From contig NW_019211456.1 of the NCBI RefSeq assembly GCF_002443255.2, forward strand, positions 36,897,042-36,961,041: DNA of 64,000 nucleotides, in the 5' to 3' direction. Positions 1 through 13,551 of the stretch are shown here, piece by piece. Numbering within the stretch: position 1 is the first letter of the stretch; each line of letters starts with the position of its first letter. Source of the stretch: Varroa destructor (lineage: Eukaryota; Arthropoda; Arachnida; Mesostigmata; Varroidae). The notes below the pieces were generated by a model. That model was not told the DNA's origin. It searched no databases and worked only from the letters and a program-made list of their open reading frames with translations. A program made the position numbers and the translations under genes.

Positions 1-3000
1 CGTTTTCAACATATATATTTAGTAAACGGCCAATGACAGCTGAGTGTCAGAGCGGATGTTCACGACAAATTAATCAAAACTTCAAATTTACGAGTGCTCC
101 GTATTTTAGCTTGATATGTAAAAAAATACGCACGACTACAAACGATTCTGGCTGGGATCTATGTAAAGATTTAAGGAAATCCATATTTTTTATTCACAGC
201 TTTGTAACTATTGCAGGCAAAGTGTAAACTAATCTCCGACAACACACCTGATCTTAGTTTTAGAGAATAATACGTTTAACAATATATTTGACGTAGCCAT
301 ACGTAAAATACTACTGGAACTTGAGTCCAAATCTCCGTATAACAGATAAGCTTCACAGCTCATGGTACCATCAAATACTAAACTATCGAGTTGCTATGTT
401 CTTCATTGTTAGGTTACGTCTTCGTATAGGCTACGGAAAAATAAGATATAGTACGATTAGGATTTTGTTGGTGGCTTTTGTTGTATACGAACGCATCCTG
501 ATGACCGCTGCTAAATATCAGAGATATAACTTGATTTTAAATATGCCAGCTTTAGCTATCGACGCAGTTTGAACGCACTTAAGCGCAGAAGAGTATCATC
601 ATTTAGAACGTATTATTTTTATATTTATGGTAAAAATGTACGGACTAGAATGTAAAATTGGACTAATTTGGAAAACTGACAATTAGTGTACGTATGAAAA
701 ACCTAGGCGTATTGAGCCATTTTGGTTTTAAGAGCGACACGATACTTGCGTATATATGCTAACATACGGCCTAGAATTGTCCGCGTTCTCAATTAGCTTT
801 TGTCAAAGCGATTCAACACTGACTTTTGTCCAATTACTTCAGCGAGACCGTGCCAACATTGTCGAGCTTTCGTTGTAACTTTGCTTTACCCTGAAATCTT
901 TCCGCGGACGCTAATACTGTGTGCGCTTATGCACGCTGAAAGCACGTGTCGACCGAAAAAGAGATAGTTTTGGTAATAATCCTATTTACGATCTCCCAAA
1001 AAAGCAGTGGCAAGACCTCAACGTTGTTGGGTGGTCAACAACTTCATCCATCCTCGAATTAGTCAGCTTTTCAACTTCACCCTCCTCTCGTCCCCTCTAA
1101 TCGTAATAGCAGCGTATCTTAGGCAATTTATTTGCTCTACATTAGATAGTAATAGTGACAGGAACACCTACGATTATATATACTATTAGTGCGAGCGGAA
1201 AAATGTACTTTTAGCCATAAAATTCTGCCCATTTCTGCAGTTATATCGAATCAGAAAAGGGGAATATGAGGGGCCCGTTCTTACCATTCAGTGGCAAAGT
1301 TCACCCAGTACGCTTCAACATGTAAATAGATATTTCCAGTTACCCTTACGTGATTTCGACCATATTGCCAGTTATCCTACCACTATCACTGAAATAAGGC
1401 AAACTAATTTAATTTATTACTGACTGGAAGTCACTCTGATTTTATATGGCGTTCCTCGGTAAATGCATTGGAACAGTGCAAAAGTTTAGTTATTATCTAG
1501 TAGTAAAAAGAAAAAGCCAAAACAGACAAAATTTCAGGCTTTAATAGACGATTCTCTATGTAATATCCGCAAAATACAACTTGCCCTAAATAGTACAACC
1601 TTGTTTATACGGATGATTTTATTCTGATGGCGCGATGCCGGTTGGTGCCTACCAACAAGTCTATAGCATTTTATGAAATGGGCGTGCAGCTTTGTTTTTT
1701 TTACTTTCAGAGAAAGCTGTTCGGCTAAACGATCGCACAGGACAGTTGCCCGTCGTTGCTTTACTCCTCGTAAAACAACTTCTTCAGACACCCCTCTCAC
1801 CCAGCGGCGGAGCTCCATCCTTTATATATCGAATCCAGCTTGGCTTATTCCGAACCGTGTGTGGGCGGTACTCCATTGAAACGATCTGCCATTTTGTCCA
1901 GTAGCAGTGGAGCGTACACCACAATGGGCACTTTCATTGCCTCTGACCTCGCCTTCACTCTCCTCTTCTGAGTCCGCATAACTCCCACGACGACGACGAT
2001 TGCTACTTCTACTGTCTCCTGCTTCTGATCCGCCGTGCTCCTCTATTTCTAAAGATCTCGTAGACGCTGGCACTGCAGCCATCGACTGCACATCAGTCAC
2101 CCTCGGGAGGAGCTCGGGCTGGTCCTTAGCTCTATCCAGGCTACGGTTCCCCTTCTTCTGATATTTGGGTGTGTACCCGTGAACTTCCTCCTTCCCACGC
2201 TTTCTCTGTGAGCTTCTTCGTAAAGCTTTCGTAAAGTTTGCCTCCAAATCTTCCATCATCATCAGCAGAATCACCGGGAGCATCATCGCCATCAAGATCA
2301 CCGCCATAATCATCATCATCATCCTGCCAGCCCCCTCGCCGTTACCATTCTACTCCTGGGCACCATCATCACGGATACCATCAACAACTCTGCCACTGAA
2401 GAGAGGCTAAGGTCTGTAGCCAAGTGCAGTTCCCGCCCACCACTGCAGTCCTGCAGCAGGACGCATCTGCTTCGAAAAGGCGTTAAGGCGCGGAGGCAAC
2501 GAGCGGAACGGAGAAGCAACGAAAAGAGACAGCGAGAGAGACGGACCTCTCAACGACTATTTCTCACTCCCGATGCGACTGGTAGCGATAGAGATCGGCT
2601 GAGATGGCGTAAGGGAAACCCACGGCTAGTCATAGCCATTCGCCGCCGTCACCACCGTTAAGCTCAACACCAACCAACGAAGGCCAATCGTTGAACCGAA
2701 CCAAGCGCCTGCCACGTTTTCGAATCCGCCTCCAGCACGAGAACCGGTAGCCTTACCACTGCTGCTGCCGCCGTCGCATGCCAGCAACTAACTCACACGC
2801 CCAGCTGAAAGAAGAGCTTTAAGCTTCTAATTTTACCCTCATTCGCAGCACATTCGCATTGTGTCTTCCTATTCGACGCTTCCATCATTTCCACTCAGAC
2901 GGTCCTGTCCTTGATCACAGAGGAGTGGCCGTAACTGGTGGCGGTGTCTAGTTTTCGTCCTTCAATTCCAGCCGCCGCTGCTGTTGCCGTTGCCGCCAGA

Positions 3001-5620
3001 ATATCCTCCGTTATAATGGTCAGGCCGTTTTTATGCGGTCAAACTGCAATGACTCCCTCTGTCCCTTTTCCTCTCCCCGGTGTTAGCGGCTGGACGTTAT
3101 CTGATCAAATGCAAAACTCGCTTGGGATCAGACGATGCGAAACGGAATAGAGCGAAATTCGTAGCAAGCGCTCGATAATGTTTTAGGCGTAAAAAGAGTT
3201 GGGGAGGAGCAGATTTAAGAAAAAAATGTCGATGGTGTATACGCGTATTCAGTATAATAATGGAAAACGTATGTAGATATTAGGGAGTGTCATTTTCTTA
3301 AAGACGTATTACGAGAAATGTAGTCTAATAGATCTGGTCAGCCCTTAAATCCTCTAAATCTCTTCACACGGTGACATAAGCTTAGCTGCATGTATCAGGA
3401 AACTGTCAATGTCTTTCTCATACAATAGGTCGAAACGAATTGCGCCCTCGATCCGTGATAATATGAATACAAATCATTTAAGTATATCGCTACTTAGAAT
3501 TTTTTTGCTATAAATTTCAACGCATCTGTACTGTATCATTCGCACATACAATTGCACACTTTCAAAAAACAAAGACCGAATTTTGTCGTATTTGCGCTAC
3601 CCTGTGAAGTAGGAAGAAGACCTTTTCCTCTTTTCGGGTCGAATTAATAATGAGCTGATGAGGGGTTTTTATATTGCGCCTTGCTGAAGCAAATAGAAAA
3701 CAGATGAGTACACTGCAGGGTTACAGGCATGCGATATATAGAGCGGCTGCGCGAGAGTGAAAAGACGCAAATATTTATTTAAAGAAGGATAGAACTAAGG
3801 AGCGTTATGAGTGTCACCTGCAGGACACCAGGGGTAACAGAACAGCTCTTGTGACACATTCTGCCGCGCGTCCATTTTCAGATTAAGCCTCATTTTTTCT
3901 ATAATAAACCATTAATCATATGTTGATGTTCAATTTATTTAGTACGATTCTTGTTGGGGTTATCCAAAAAGACGCATAGACGAAGCTTAACTTGGCAGAT
4001 TTCTGTTTATTGCTCATTATATATATATATATTGAAAAAACGTTGGTCATTCTTGAGACAAAATTGAAGTAGAAATATTTTTCTATAATATTATTAAACA
4101 AAATATAGGTCGTTTCGATCGATAATTTTTCCGCTAGTACCACAATCCTGTCACTGTGAGACTTTTGAGGTTGTTGGGTAGAAAATGGTGACAAAGCTTT
4201 GCAGAGACTGAAACAGTTAACAGTCGGATGGTACAAGATCCGCGGCGGTTGCATGAAAGTTTCTAATCCAAGTTCTTTGAATTTTTAGCGAGTAGCTCAA
4301 GATGTGTGTCGTCTGACATTATAATCGCAATTGAAATCTTTTTTTCAATGGCTTCTTTTCATCTTGTTGGTTGTGGACAGTAGAGATCCGAATCAATAGT
4401 TTCACCACAAATAGGACTAACGAAGCACGACTCTTTCCCCAATGCCACCAAAGCGTAAACCTGCTTGGCCCAAGTGTCATGTTTGGCCGCAGATTGTGGA
4501 GCATAGCTTTTTTATTTGCACATTATTACCGTGTGTGATCCACGTTTAATCATCGATGATAAAGCGCGTTACAAACGGCTCGACTTCGTCGGGTTCCTGT
4601 GAAGTTTCGCAGACGAAAATACGATCTATTGTATTCATTCACGTCAATTTGTGGTATCCAAACAGCGAATTCTCTTTTAGTGGTTAACTTCTTTCAACTA
4701 ACTCAGAACAGTTTCTTGGTAAAAGTTTGGTTCTCTGGTAATATTGCAAATGCACACACACACACTTTAGTTCACTTAGCTTCGGTAATAATTTTTACCT
4801 AACTTCTTTCCGTTGTTGTCCCCTATCACAAGGGGTATCTTTTGCGTCGACATTCCCAGAACGAGGACTATGGAACAATTTCTATAGTAACAATTTTCGG
4901 CCCATTTCTTTCGATAGAGCACCGTGATTGAAGACAGCATAGAATTGTTTATAAGGCTGGACAACACACGTACTTTTTCGTATGATCATTATAAACTCTG
5001 GCAAAAATTTTCCTCATATTTCTATCTTAAATCTAAATAAAGGCATTGCGACACTTGACGACGCCTTCAGATGATTATATGACTCTTAATTCAGTAACTG
5101 CGCTGGTCAACAACACTTCGTTCGGTGAAAGTTAGTGGAATCTGTGTACCCAGGGCGCTAATAACAAATACAAAATAATCAACTTTAATTCTCTTACATC
5201 GATTCGTGTATTTTTGCCTCATTCGTAGCGGAAACAGCTTTCAGCGTCCATATTCCAGTTGGCTAGCTAAGAGAAAACAAATAGAATCTTGCAAGATTCT
5301 TTTTTTAAATGCCTGTCCTTAATAGGACCTGTGGTAATGATCGGACAGCTATCGCGACGTCATCGCCTTTTAGCCGAGAGCTTATGCCGGCGAGCGGTAA
5401 GTCTCGTCGAACACCATTTGATGTTCAGCAACCCGAAATCGAAATAGACCAGTAGTGGGATGTAAGTAAGAAATGTGTAGAAATTTAATACACTAATCAA
5501 TACAGCCTAGTGAAGTAATATATATGCCTGGGTCAAGTGATGCTCGACTAACCCATAAATTTGTCTTGTTCTAAAGGCTTCGATGGACGCAAAGCAGCTA
5601 CATCTCTATAGACTGTGAGA

Positions 5621-5632
5621 CAAGATGGCGCT
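5621..5632 (+). promoter_or_regulatory. YY1/Pho- or CTCF-like 12-mer (copy 1)
   Basis: CAAGATGGCGCT matches the YY1/Pho core (AAGATGGCG) and the AGATGGCGC half of insect CTCF motifs. An identical 12-mer lies on the minus strand at 32,813-32,824. Function is unproven. Confidence 0.25.
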
Positions 5633-7946
5633 GCCAGCGCCCCGCCATCAGTCAAAAGAATATCGAATCTTGCTCGTAAGCTCCCATCGAAATACTAAAG
5701 CCAATTGCCAAAGCTATTGAAATATCAAAGGCCAATGATCCTTTGAGCGCAGTCACTCTGCTATTCTCACTCTGAAGACTGCACACTGAATAGGTCTATG
5801 TGAAAATGCAGGATTTCCAAGGTACGTTTGGTAAATGATCTTTATGTTGGCGATGGGGTCGGTACCACTACAATCACTAGATGTCAATGGAAAACAGATC
5901 AGTGGCTTATTTCCTCCTTACTGTACGAAACGTCTACAACGTTTTCACTTGTACGGTTTCTAGATGGCAAATACGGCATTTTACTTTTCATTAAATACAT
6001 TCGCACTTCCCAACGATTGCAGGTCAAGAATAGAACCTACCAACGGAATTGATAGCTTAGTTAGCCCTACTTATCAACATCTGAAGGGCTCACGTTATCG
6101 TCTCATTCAACATTCTTATCCAGCATAGAATATAAGCGCATATGAGACTGTTATAATAGTAGCGGAGTCATTTGTTTCAATGATGATGTGGCAGTCTCGC
6201 TACACTGTGTATTCAAGTTGAATGCTAGCGTCGCTCAGCCAAAGTTCGAACAATTTTCAGTACACTACCCGTTGAACCGTACTCGTAACTGGCTTCAACT
6301 AACCTATAAATGAAGCCATCTGACACGTGAGGTGTCAGCCTACACAATACAAGGGAACGCACACGCCGCGCACACAGTATTCGATAAGACAAACGTTCCA
6401 GATTCATTCACGAAATCATCGGATCTCAGATCGGGCGTATGTGACATCCGATAGGATCCGTTTTAGCTCGCAAAATTAGAAAAGCTGTCGAACGTACGTT
6501 GGAATAGTTAATTTTAACTTTTCAAAGTTTTGCCACGCTTAGTTCTTCTGCTTACAATCGGAGCATACACCATCATGACTGGCGACCTTCTGCCTTCGGC
6601 ACGATAACTTACTTATCTGGCTTTTTCAATAAATTTAGGGTATGTTACAAAAAGCAATTTTCTCCTCAATCAAAAGTGATCGTATATTAGAGCAACGTTT
6701 AGTGAATGGCTGTTTACACTCAACTGTAACCGTTGTGTTTTTGCCATTGCGACACGTTGCCGCTAACATTAGCTCGTTTAGTTTATTGTCGACAGTAAAT
6801 CATGAATTTACCTTGGATAATTAGATTAACCAGGCAAACGTCCATGCAAAGAAAAGTAAGCGTCGCTACAATTCCCTATTTAATCCTTGCTGAAGCCGAT
6901 TTTTTCTATTCTGTTCATTTGACTGAAGTGAACATGTCCTTCAATGAGGTACCTTTGCATGCACCAAACTTGATTGCGAACAGCGGTGCACTTGGAAATG
7001 GCTAGCTCTCCTGCCTAGCTCCCATTCAATTTCACAGCGAATTTTCGACAAAACCCAGTTGGAAAGTTCCTTCTCAAGAACGGTTCAAGCAACGGCATAG
7101 AACTTGCCTGCTGAAGTCCGGGTGACGATATCCGAATGAACCGTGCCAGATTTGAACGCAACATGAGTGCCGTGAAATGTCGCACCGTCATGAAGTAGCA
7201 CCATGTTGAGGGATGCTTATCAGGTTTTATACTGAACCATCATCTAACATTTATTTGCACGTCAGCTTTGTTGCTCTCCTTAACCAAATCAATTGATAAC
7301 GTAACTTTGATAACACCAGGACGTTTTTTAGACGTCATCTTCTTTTGTCGTACATTAGACACTGCCAGTAGGTAGGAGTAGAAAGGTTATGATATGGGTA
7401 CGCAATAGGGGATCGTTCTACCATTTAACATAGTATTCGCAATTACATATAGTTCGGTGCCATAATCACGCGGCACCATCTGGCTGTCCAATACAACGAA
7501 TTTTTTTTGTCAAAACTAATTATCTACGGCGGCCCAGAAGCGACGAGAGGTGTAGAAATGACTCAGTATAATGGCTTGTTAACCTATTCTGTTAATCTAT
7601 ACGTTTTCATCTATGGACAATTTTTTCTTTAATTTCTCCCTGATCTCCCAAGCCGATTTGTTACGATCGCTTTTCTAGTGATTTTTCGACGACTGCACAC
7701 TCAAATAATGGGTTGATTACAAAATGTTTTGAACGAAACTATGTTTGTGCTGGCATAATTTCATAAATGTGGCCAAAAAGCATCACCCATCTTATATTCA
7801 TTTGGCCTGTTTAGAAGGATATCTAGTGAATCTAACGAGTACGTAGCTACATCATTATGGATGCAGTAGTTTTAAATTGCGTATCGCCTACTTCAAGTTC
7901 AATGAAGGCTCATTTATTTTAGGTTACTCAGAAAGGGGCCCTGTGA

Positions 7947-8010
7947 TTGTTTAACGGTAGCGTATTTGATTAGGCCTTCTATCGCCAGAATGTCGTACAG
8001 CTTCGAGTTC
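7947..8010 (+). repeat. Degenerate tRNA-like A/B box pair (possible SINE head or tRNA pseudogene)
   Basis: An A-box-like TTGTTTAACGG (7,947-7,957, 10 of 11 positions) is followed 53 bases later by a B-box-like GCTTCGAGTTC (8,000-8,010, 9 of 11). The order and spacing suit a polymerase III promoter. The T-stem around the B box does not pair properly, so this is not a working tRNA gene. It may be a decayed tRNA-derived SINE, or chance. Confidence 0.2.
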
Positions 8011-11000
8011 TAGAGGTTATTTAGATGCTATTACAGAAGCCGTAAGATGCGCCTAGCGAGATTAGGTACATGTATGGTGGTCCGGCTTTTACCGAAAAGG
8101 AAATCAGCCATTTAAGGCCAGGCTTAACGAATGTCACCTTCAAACATATATTTATTTAGATTGTAGACTGCTTAAATAATACTTTTTTGTTTGTCTTTTT
8201 TAATTCTATTGTGTAGTAAATGGATTTATTTCAAGCTCTAAAAGTAGCTATTCTTGCTGAAGAAAGTGCTTTTGTGTTTCGTCTTTTTCGAACTACTGAA
8301 GAAGTCTGTGCCTTATGATTACCTCTCAGTACTTCGAATGACACGAGTGGCAATGTAGCACAGGATTGTTACGGATGGCCAGAAGCGAAATCTCCGCGTC
8401 AATATGAAGCAGAGATAAAACTGGCCAACCCAGGGACATACGTCTTAGCCTCGATTAAGTCAGATCTCCATCGACGCAGAGAGTGACACTTGATACATTC
8501 ATTAAATCGTGGAATTCAAATGACACGCCGCGTTTTTGTTAGGCTCATCAATGCCTTCAATGCCTTTTGGTGATGTCACCTATTACAGGATGAATGTAAC
8601 ATGGGACTGACGTTATGAGACTGGCAGTTTGGCGGTCTCGTTTGAATTGTCTGCTTGATAAACTAGATTTAAAACTAAGTGCACTTTGCAAAGTATACTT
8701 TTCTAATTATTCATGGTTGCATGAGTTCATTCATCTGGACATGCTTATCAGATAAAGATGAAACCTTAGAGCAATCAATGTACTTAGAGATGGCGATGCT
8801 TCTATAGAGACCGGCGTAATAGTCTTTACTACGCATATACAGGGCTGGCTGATTGATGGTCAGTGATAATCGGCAATAGGTCGACTAGTACTGATATCTA
8901 GTTACAATAACTCGGATCAATCGGAATTGGCCAGTATGGATAATCATCGCAAGATTTTTAACGCGGATTATTATACATTTGAGAGCAGCTATAATGATAC
9001 CATCTAGAAGCTTGTCAATGGAGTTCCGCAGTTGCCTACCTAACTCAATGTCAACTTCGGAATGCCTTATCGTTATAAGCTTAAATAAATTATTAATTAA
9101 TTAATAAAAACAAGTAAGAGAAACGTTTATCAACAAGTACTTTGTTGTTCCACTTAAGCAGGACTACAATCAAAATGGCTAGTATTTGGCGTTTTTCTCT
9201 ACCGGAAAACTCACTGGTTCTACATTATAATCATGATGACAATTATATTGAATTTATGAAATGACTTTCTTTATTCATAGAAATTATGTAATGTTTGCGT
9301 GCCGCCGCTGGGCCCTCCCTCGCTTCTGTGTGACAACCTGCTCCCTTTCAACGAGAGGTTTGGCCATCCAAGCCAAATTGCTTCAACAAGACAACCTTTT
9401 AACGCGTTGAGGTAATTGCTTATTTCTGACCTGCAGCTGTTAAAGACGGCAACCGAGCTAACAGCGATGTAGGACTCGATGTATCTTTAGCCACACCAGG
9501 ATAGACCATGTAGAAACTACGAATGATGATCAAAAAACATTACTCCTCTATGATGCTAACGATGATTTGTTCGGTCTCAGTCAGCTCAAAACAGACTTGA
9601 AATGAGAAAAGTAGGAAGATCTTCCACTAGTTGATAGAAACTTCTAAAAAGCCTAATGGAGCGTAAGGCGAAGCTTTCAGTTGGCTTTGTATTGGGAAGC
9701 TTAAAAGTTTTGACGACCTGCCACCGAGGGCACCACCGGCTCTAGTCTGAACTGCTACGGACATTTTCTGAGCATTGTAGAGTAGAGAATTCCGATTCTC
9801 GATTTCAGTGTGGAGTTTAATGGGCTCGCTTTCTAGCGAGTAACGTTGAAGGCTGTGATCATCTCTGACGAGGGCTGCGAAGTTCTGCTCCTTACGCAGA
9901 GACTGGAACAACAATGTTGCCAGCATATGGAAACTGCTCTCCAAAAATAACGATCTTTTGAAAATTCTCTAAAAAATGTAGGAGTTACATGATATTTTTC
10001 TACTACTACTACTATTGCATGCTTTCTATGTAGACAAACTTCTGACACAGTCGTTGGACCTCTAAGTTAGGCAATAGTTTGAATAATCACCCAACGATCC
10101 CGTAGTGGTGATCAATGTGAATCGCAATATAATACATTGTATCATTGAACAATAACAAATAGTGATAAACATGGAGCATTCAATAACATTATATGCATAT
10201 ACTGAAATGGGCAGGGGTTGATCGCTTGTGGTTGTTTTTGTCAGCCGGCCAGCACAAATCCACAGCGTGGATCTTTTCGGCCTGCCTGCGACTAATGCCG
10301 CTTTCCACCGATGCTAGTACTGCATTCGGCTCCATCTCACGAAGAGTATTTTCACCGGGATTGTCATTAAAGTGTTATTCAAACAGTCCGACAAAGTCGA
10401 AGTCAGATACTTGCTACAACTTATACACAGGTCGAGCCATCTAGACGTATTATTACTGTAGCAGGATGAGGAACGGCCGAACGACAAGACGACGACATCG
10501 CCGCTGTTGTTGTTGTGAAACGTCGAATATATTTTAATGTTAATGGGAACGATTTTTCTTATTCGCGGAGGAATACGTCCGCGGCGATGGTGGCGCCTGT
10601 CTGCAGATATTTGCTGAAAGGTTCTTGCGGTGAGAACATCCGTCAAGGGCGCCCCTAGTCACGTCAATAGTTTTGTTGAGTCGCTGATGTGATGCCATTG
10701 GCTATGGCGACGGCGGCAGTTACTGAACCTTCTAATCGGATGACTGGTGGAGACCGCTAGAATTCGTTTGTGATTCCAGTGCTTTCCTAAGACTCCAGCT
10801 ACGCCAGAGATGGCCGCAGACACGCTACTTCTGCTAAGTGTTTTCTCAGTTGTATGAGGTGCCAAAACAGCCCGTCTATTTCGCTAATCGGCATCGTCCA
10901 AACACAAATAGAATAAGCGATATAAATCAGCTGCTAACAATTGGACCCCATGTACTTCCGAATTTCTATTGGTCGTGCAAGCTAGGTTGGACTAAGAGGA

Positions 11001-13251
11001 ACATAGTCGTTGACCAGTGGATTAAGAATTGGTATAGAAATGCAAACGCACATAAACATATACATACGACATTTCGGTGGACGGACGTCGCGGACAAGGG
11101 ATTGGCAATGCTTAATGTAAACAAACATAGTATAGCCACACTTAGTTGTTGATTCAGGGTCCTATTCCAATAGTTACCCTCACATTGACAAAAGATGTTC
11201 GGCACCTGCGTTGGCAGGCGTGAATTGCTGAGATATAAACGATTACGTTTACATGCGTCTGCTTAAAGGACGACGTTTTTATGCAGAATTTTGGTTGTCC
11301 TCATTATTATACATGATTAAATACATAATAACTTTAGCCTAGCGTACTGATATGGGCTCAGTGGTGTAAGAGCGCAAATCAGGATTCTGGTTCTTAGTCT
11401 TCACAGAGTTGCTTGACCTGCTTAAAGAGAGCCCACTGTTTCACTTGGGCCGTAGTGTCAACCATTGCAAAGCCAGGCTTCGCTAAGCCTACGTCCTAAC
11501 TAGGACAAACCGAAACATTATTTCATTAGTATATTCCCTTGTTGTGATTAGTTGAGCTGTGCCATAAATGATAATTAATTTTGTCACTAAGTAAAACAAA
11601 CTTAAATCAAACCTGCGTTTCCTTAACTTTGATATACACATCCCTTTCCAAACTAATCTCTTAATCAAACTGCCTCAAGCCATTCAGCGTGAGACGGAGT
11701 ATATTCAGCCAACTAGTCATAGCTATCAAGTTGGCACCTCCAATGAGAAAAAAGCTGATAAAATACTTACAAATAAAATAAATGAGAAAATACCGCTTAT
11801 AAATAACATATCGACCATTCTTGCTTCGACACCAGTATGAGTTTCTGAAGTTTTGCAATTTTGATATTAAAAGTTCGAAATGAGAGTAGAATTTTTCATA
11901 ACTTCTCTACCTCCTTTATGTCTTTCAGTGTGGGTATACAAGGCAATCTATTGGTGGCAATTATCAGTTGTTATTTCTATGGAGTGTTGTGAACACGCTG
12001 AGTGCCTAGGGATCTTCAAAAGGCTTTAGGCCAATCTAATATAAAAGTAGGACAAAGGCCTGATAATGCGTCTCTTTTTTGGAAATTGACTTTTATTACC
12101 CTGCAAATTAATGGTGCTAGCCTAGCATCTATAGCAATATCATATCGGAAATATAGTTGCCATCTAAATAATGATGAATAATACAAATTGAAGTGTCTGG
12201 TACAGTTGATGCAAAAAATTAGTAATTACATCATTATATCTTATCAGTTTTTAATTATCTTCCAAGATATATTTATTTCGATATAGTCGGGTTACGTTTC
12301 GATCAACTTAACTAATGTATCTATTTCATATACTTGTTTACTCTAGTTAGTCCTTAAGGCTTTTATCTGTAGTCGTAGTGGATATCCAAAGCTTCATGTA
12401 GTTAGTCCTATCGAGAGGATATCTATGAACTAATGTCCAAATGCAGCAGAAGTTTTTGTCGAGAGAACGGTGATGACAATCATAATATAGTGAAATTATT
12501 CTCCATCCATTCAACGAACACTTGACGAATGAACAGATGCTTCGGCGATTTGGCGCGTTTGGACTTTATCATATACACCAAGATAATACTTATCCGGCTT
12601 CTGTGACTTGACGCACCGCCTTCACACTCGGTCGAACGGTGGACAACGTGAAGACCTGCTTGTGTTGCCGTCACTCTGTCTTGTCTATATTCGCGTTAGA
12701 GGAGATTAGAATCGGGGCTTGGGCCATTGGGGTTACCCATCCATCGAGTACTTCTCGCTTAGTGCTCACCGTTCTTTGTCCTCGGCACCGTTGAGAACCG
12801 CCGGGTGAGAAGCCAGCCCTTGTTTAGGTGGTCGCGTCTCGACCGTAGCGTACCCTACAAGCGATCCGAGAGTCACCGAAAGACTGACTTTCTCTCGCAG
12901 TTGTTTCTGTCCCGTAGTAAAGGCAAAGGTGCAGGAATTGGCAGCAGCATCTGACAGCCGCATCATAAGCAATAGTAACAATAACGACGACAAGGACAAC
13001 TATAACAGTTGGATACAACAACAACGACGTCACCAGCTGCAGTGACGGTGGGCTCTGGATGCTCCCGTCATTGTTGGTTGCCGCTATTGCTCTGGACAGT
13101 AGCGTCAAAGCTACGATCATCGCATCGCTTGCGTTCGCTCTCAACGCAAGAGAGCAATTTGCTGCTGCTGCTGCTGAAGCGATGCGTCTGTGATGGCGCC
13201 GAAGTGACACAGGCCAGGCGGCTGGCCTGCCTCGCAAGTCCATAGAGCAGC

Positions 13252-13266
13252 ATTTGCATATCAAAG
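13252..13266 (+). promoter_or_regulatory. Perfect POU octamer directly abutting a SOX/TCF-type site
   Basis: ATTTGCAT (13,252-13,259; complement ATGCAAAT, the POU octamer) is followed without a gap by ATCAAAG (13,260-13,266), which fits WWCAAAG for SOX HMG proteins and also the TCF/LEF core. The order and orientation match the classical SOX-OCT composite element. It sits about 4.8 kb upstream of the POU coding region and could serve autoregulation. Only sequence match supports it. Confidence 0.35.
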
Positions 13267-13529
13267 CCACGATAAGGATAACAGTTCATCCGGGCAAGCG
13301 GGCTACTGTTGATGCTGTAGTCGCTGTTGCCATCGTTGTTAGTCCACACGATCGAGCATCCATGAATCGTCGGCTGACCATGGAGACAACCAGGCCATCA
13401 GACTACAAACAGACTGGGACGATCCCCATCGTTACGGCGATGGTCGTTGTCGATATTAGCGTCATAGTTGTTGCCGCTAGACGCCGGGAGGTCTCATTGT
13501 CGTTATCGCGCTAGTCGCCGACCGTCACA

Positions 13530-13551
13530 GACACACACACACACGCACACA
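13530..13551 (+). repeat. CA dinucleotide tract
   Basis: A short ACAC run with one ACG interruption in the upstream region of the POU gene. No function is visible. Confidence 0.85.

Larger units (their letters stand above)
1..12900. other. AT-rich intergenic desert left of the POU gene
   Basis: No stretch shows a recognisable protein domain. Open frames are short, at most about 110 codons, and on both strands. Items seen are small TA runs (for example 4,018-4,033), a YY1/Pho-like 12-mer at 5,621-5,632, a degenerate tRNA-like A/B box pair near 7,947-8,010 and low-complexity CGCC/CAG patches near 2.0-2.8 kb. Long-range enhancers of the POU gene would be expected here but cannot be recognised by eye. 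Confidence 0.5.

Noticed and set aside
11354..11400. GGGCTCAGTGG followed by GGTTC, a tRNA-like pair
   Set aside because: The A-box match is good, but the B box is poor and the spacing (about 35 bases) is too short; no cloverleaf can be drawn.
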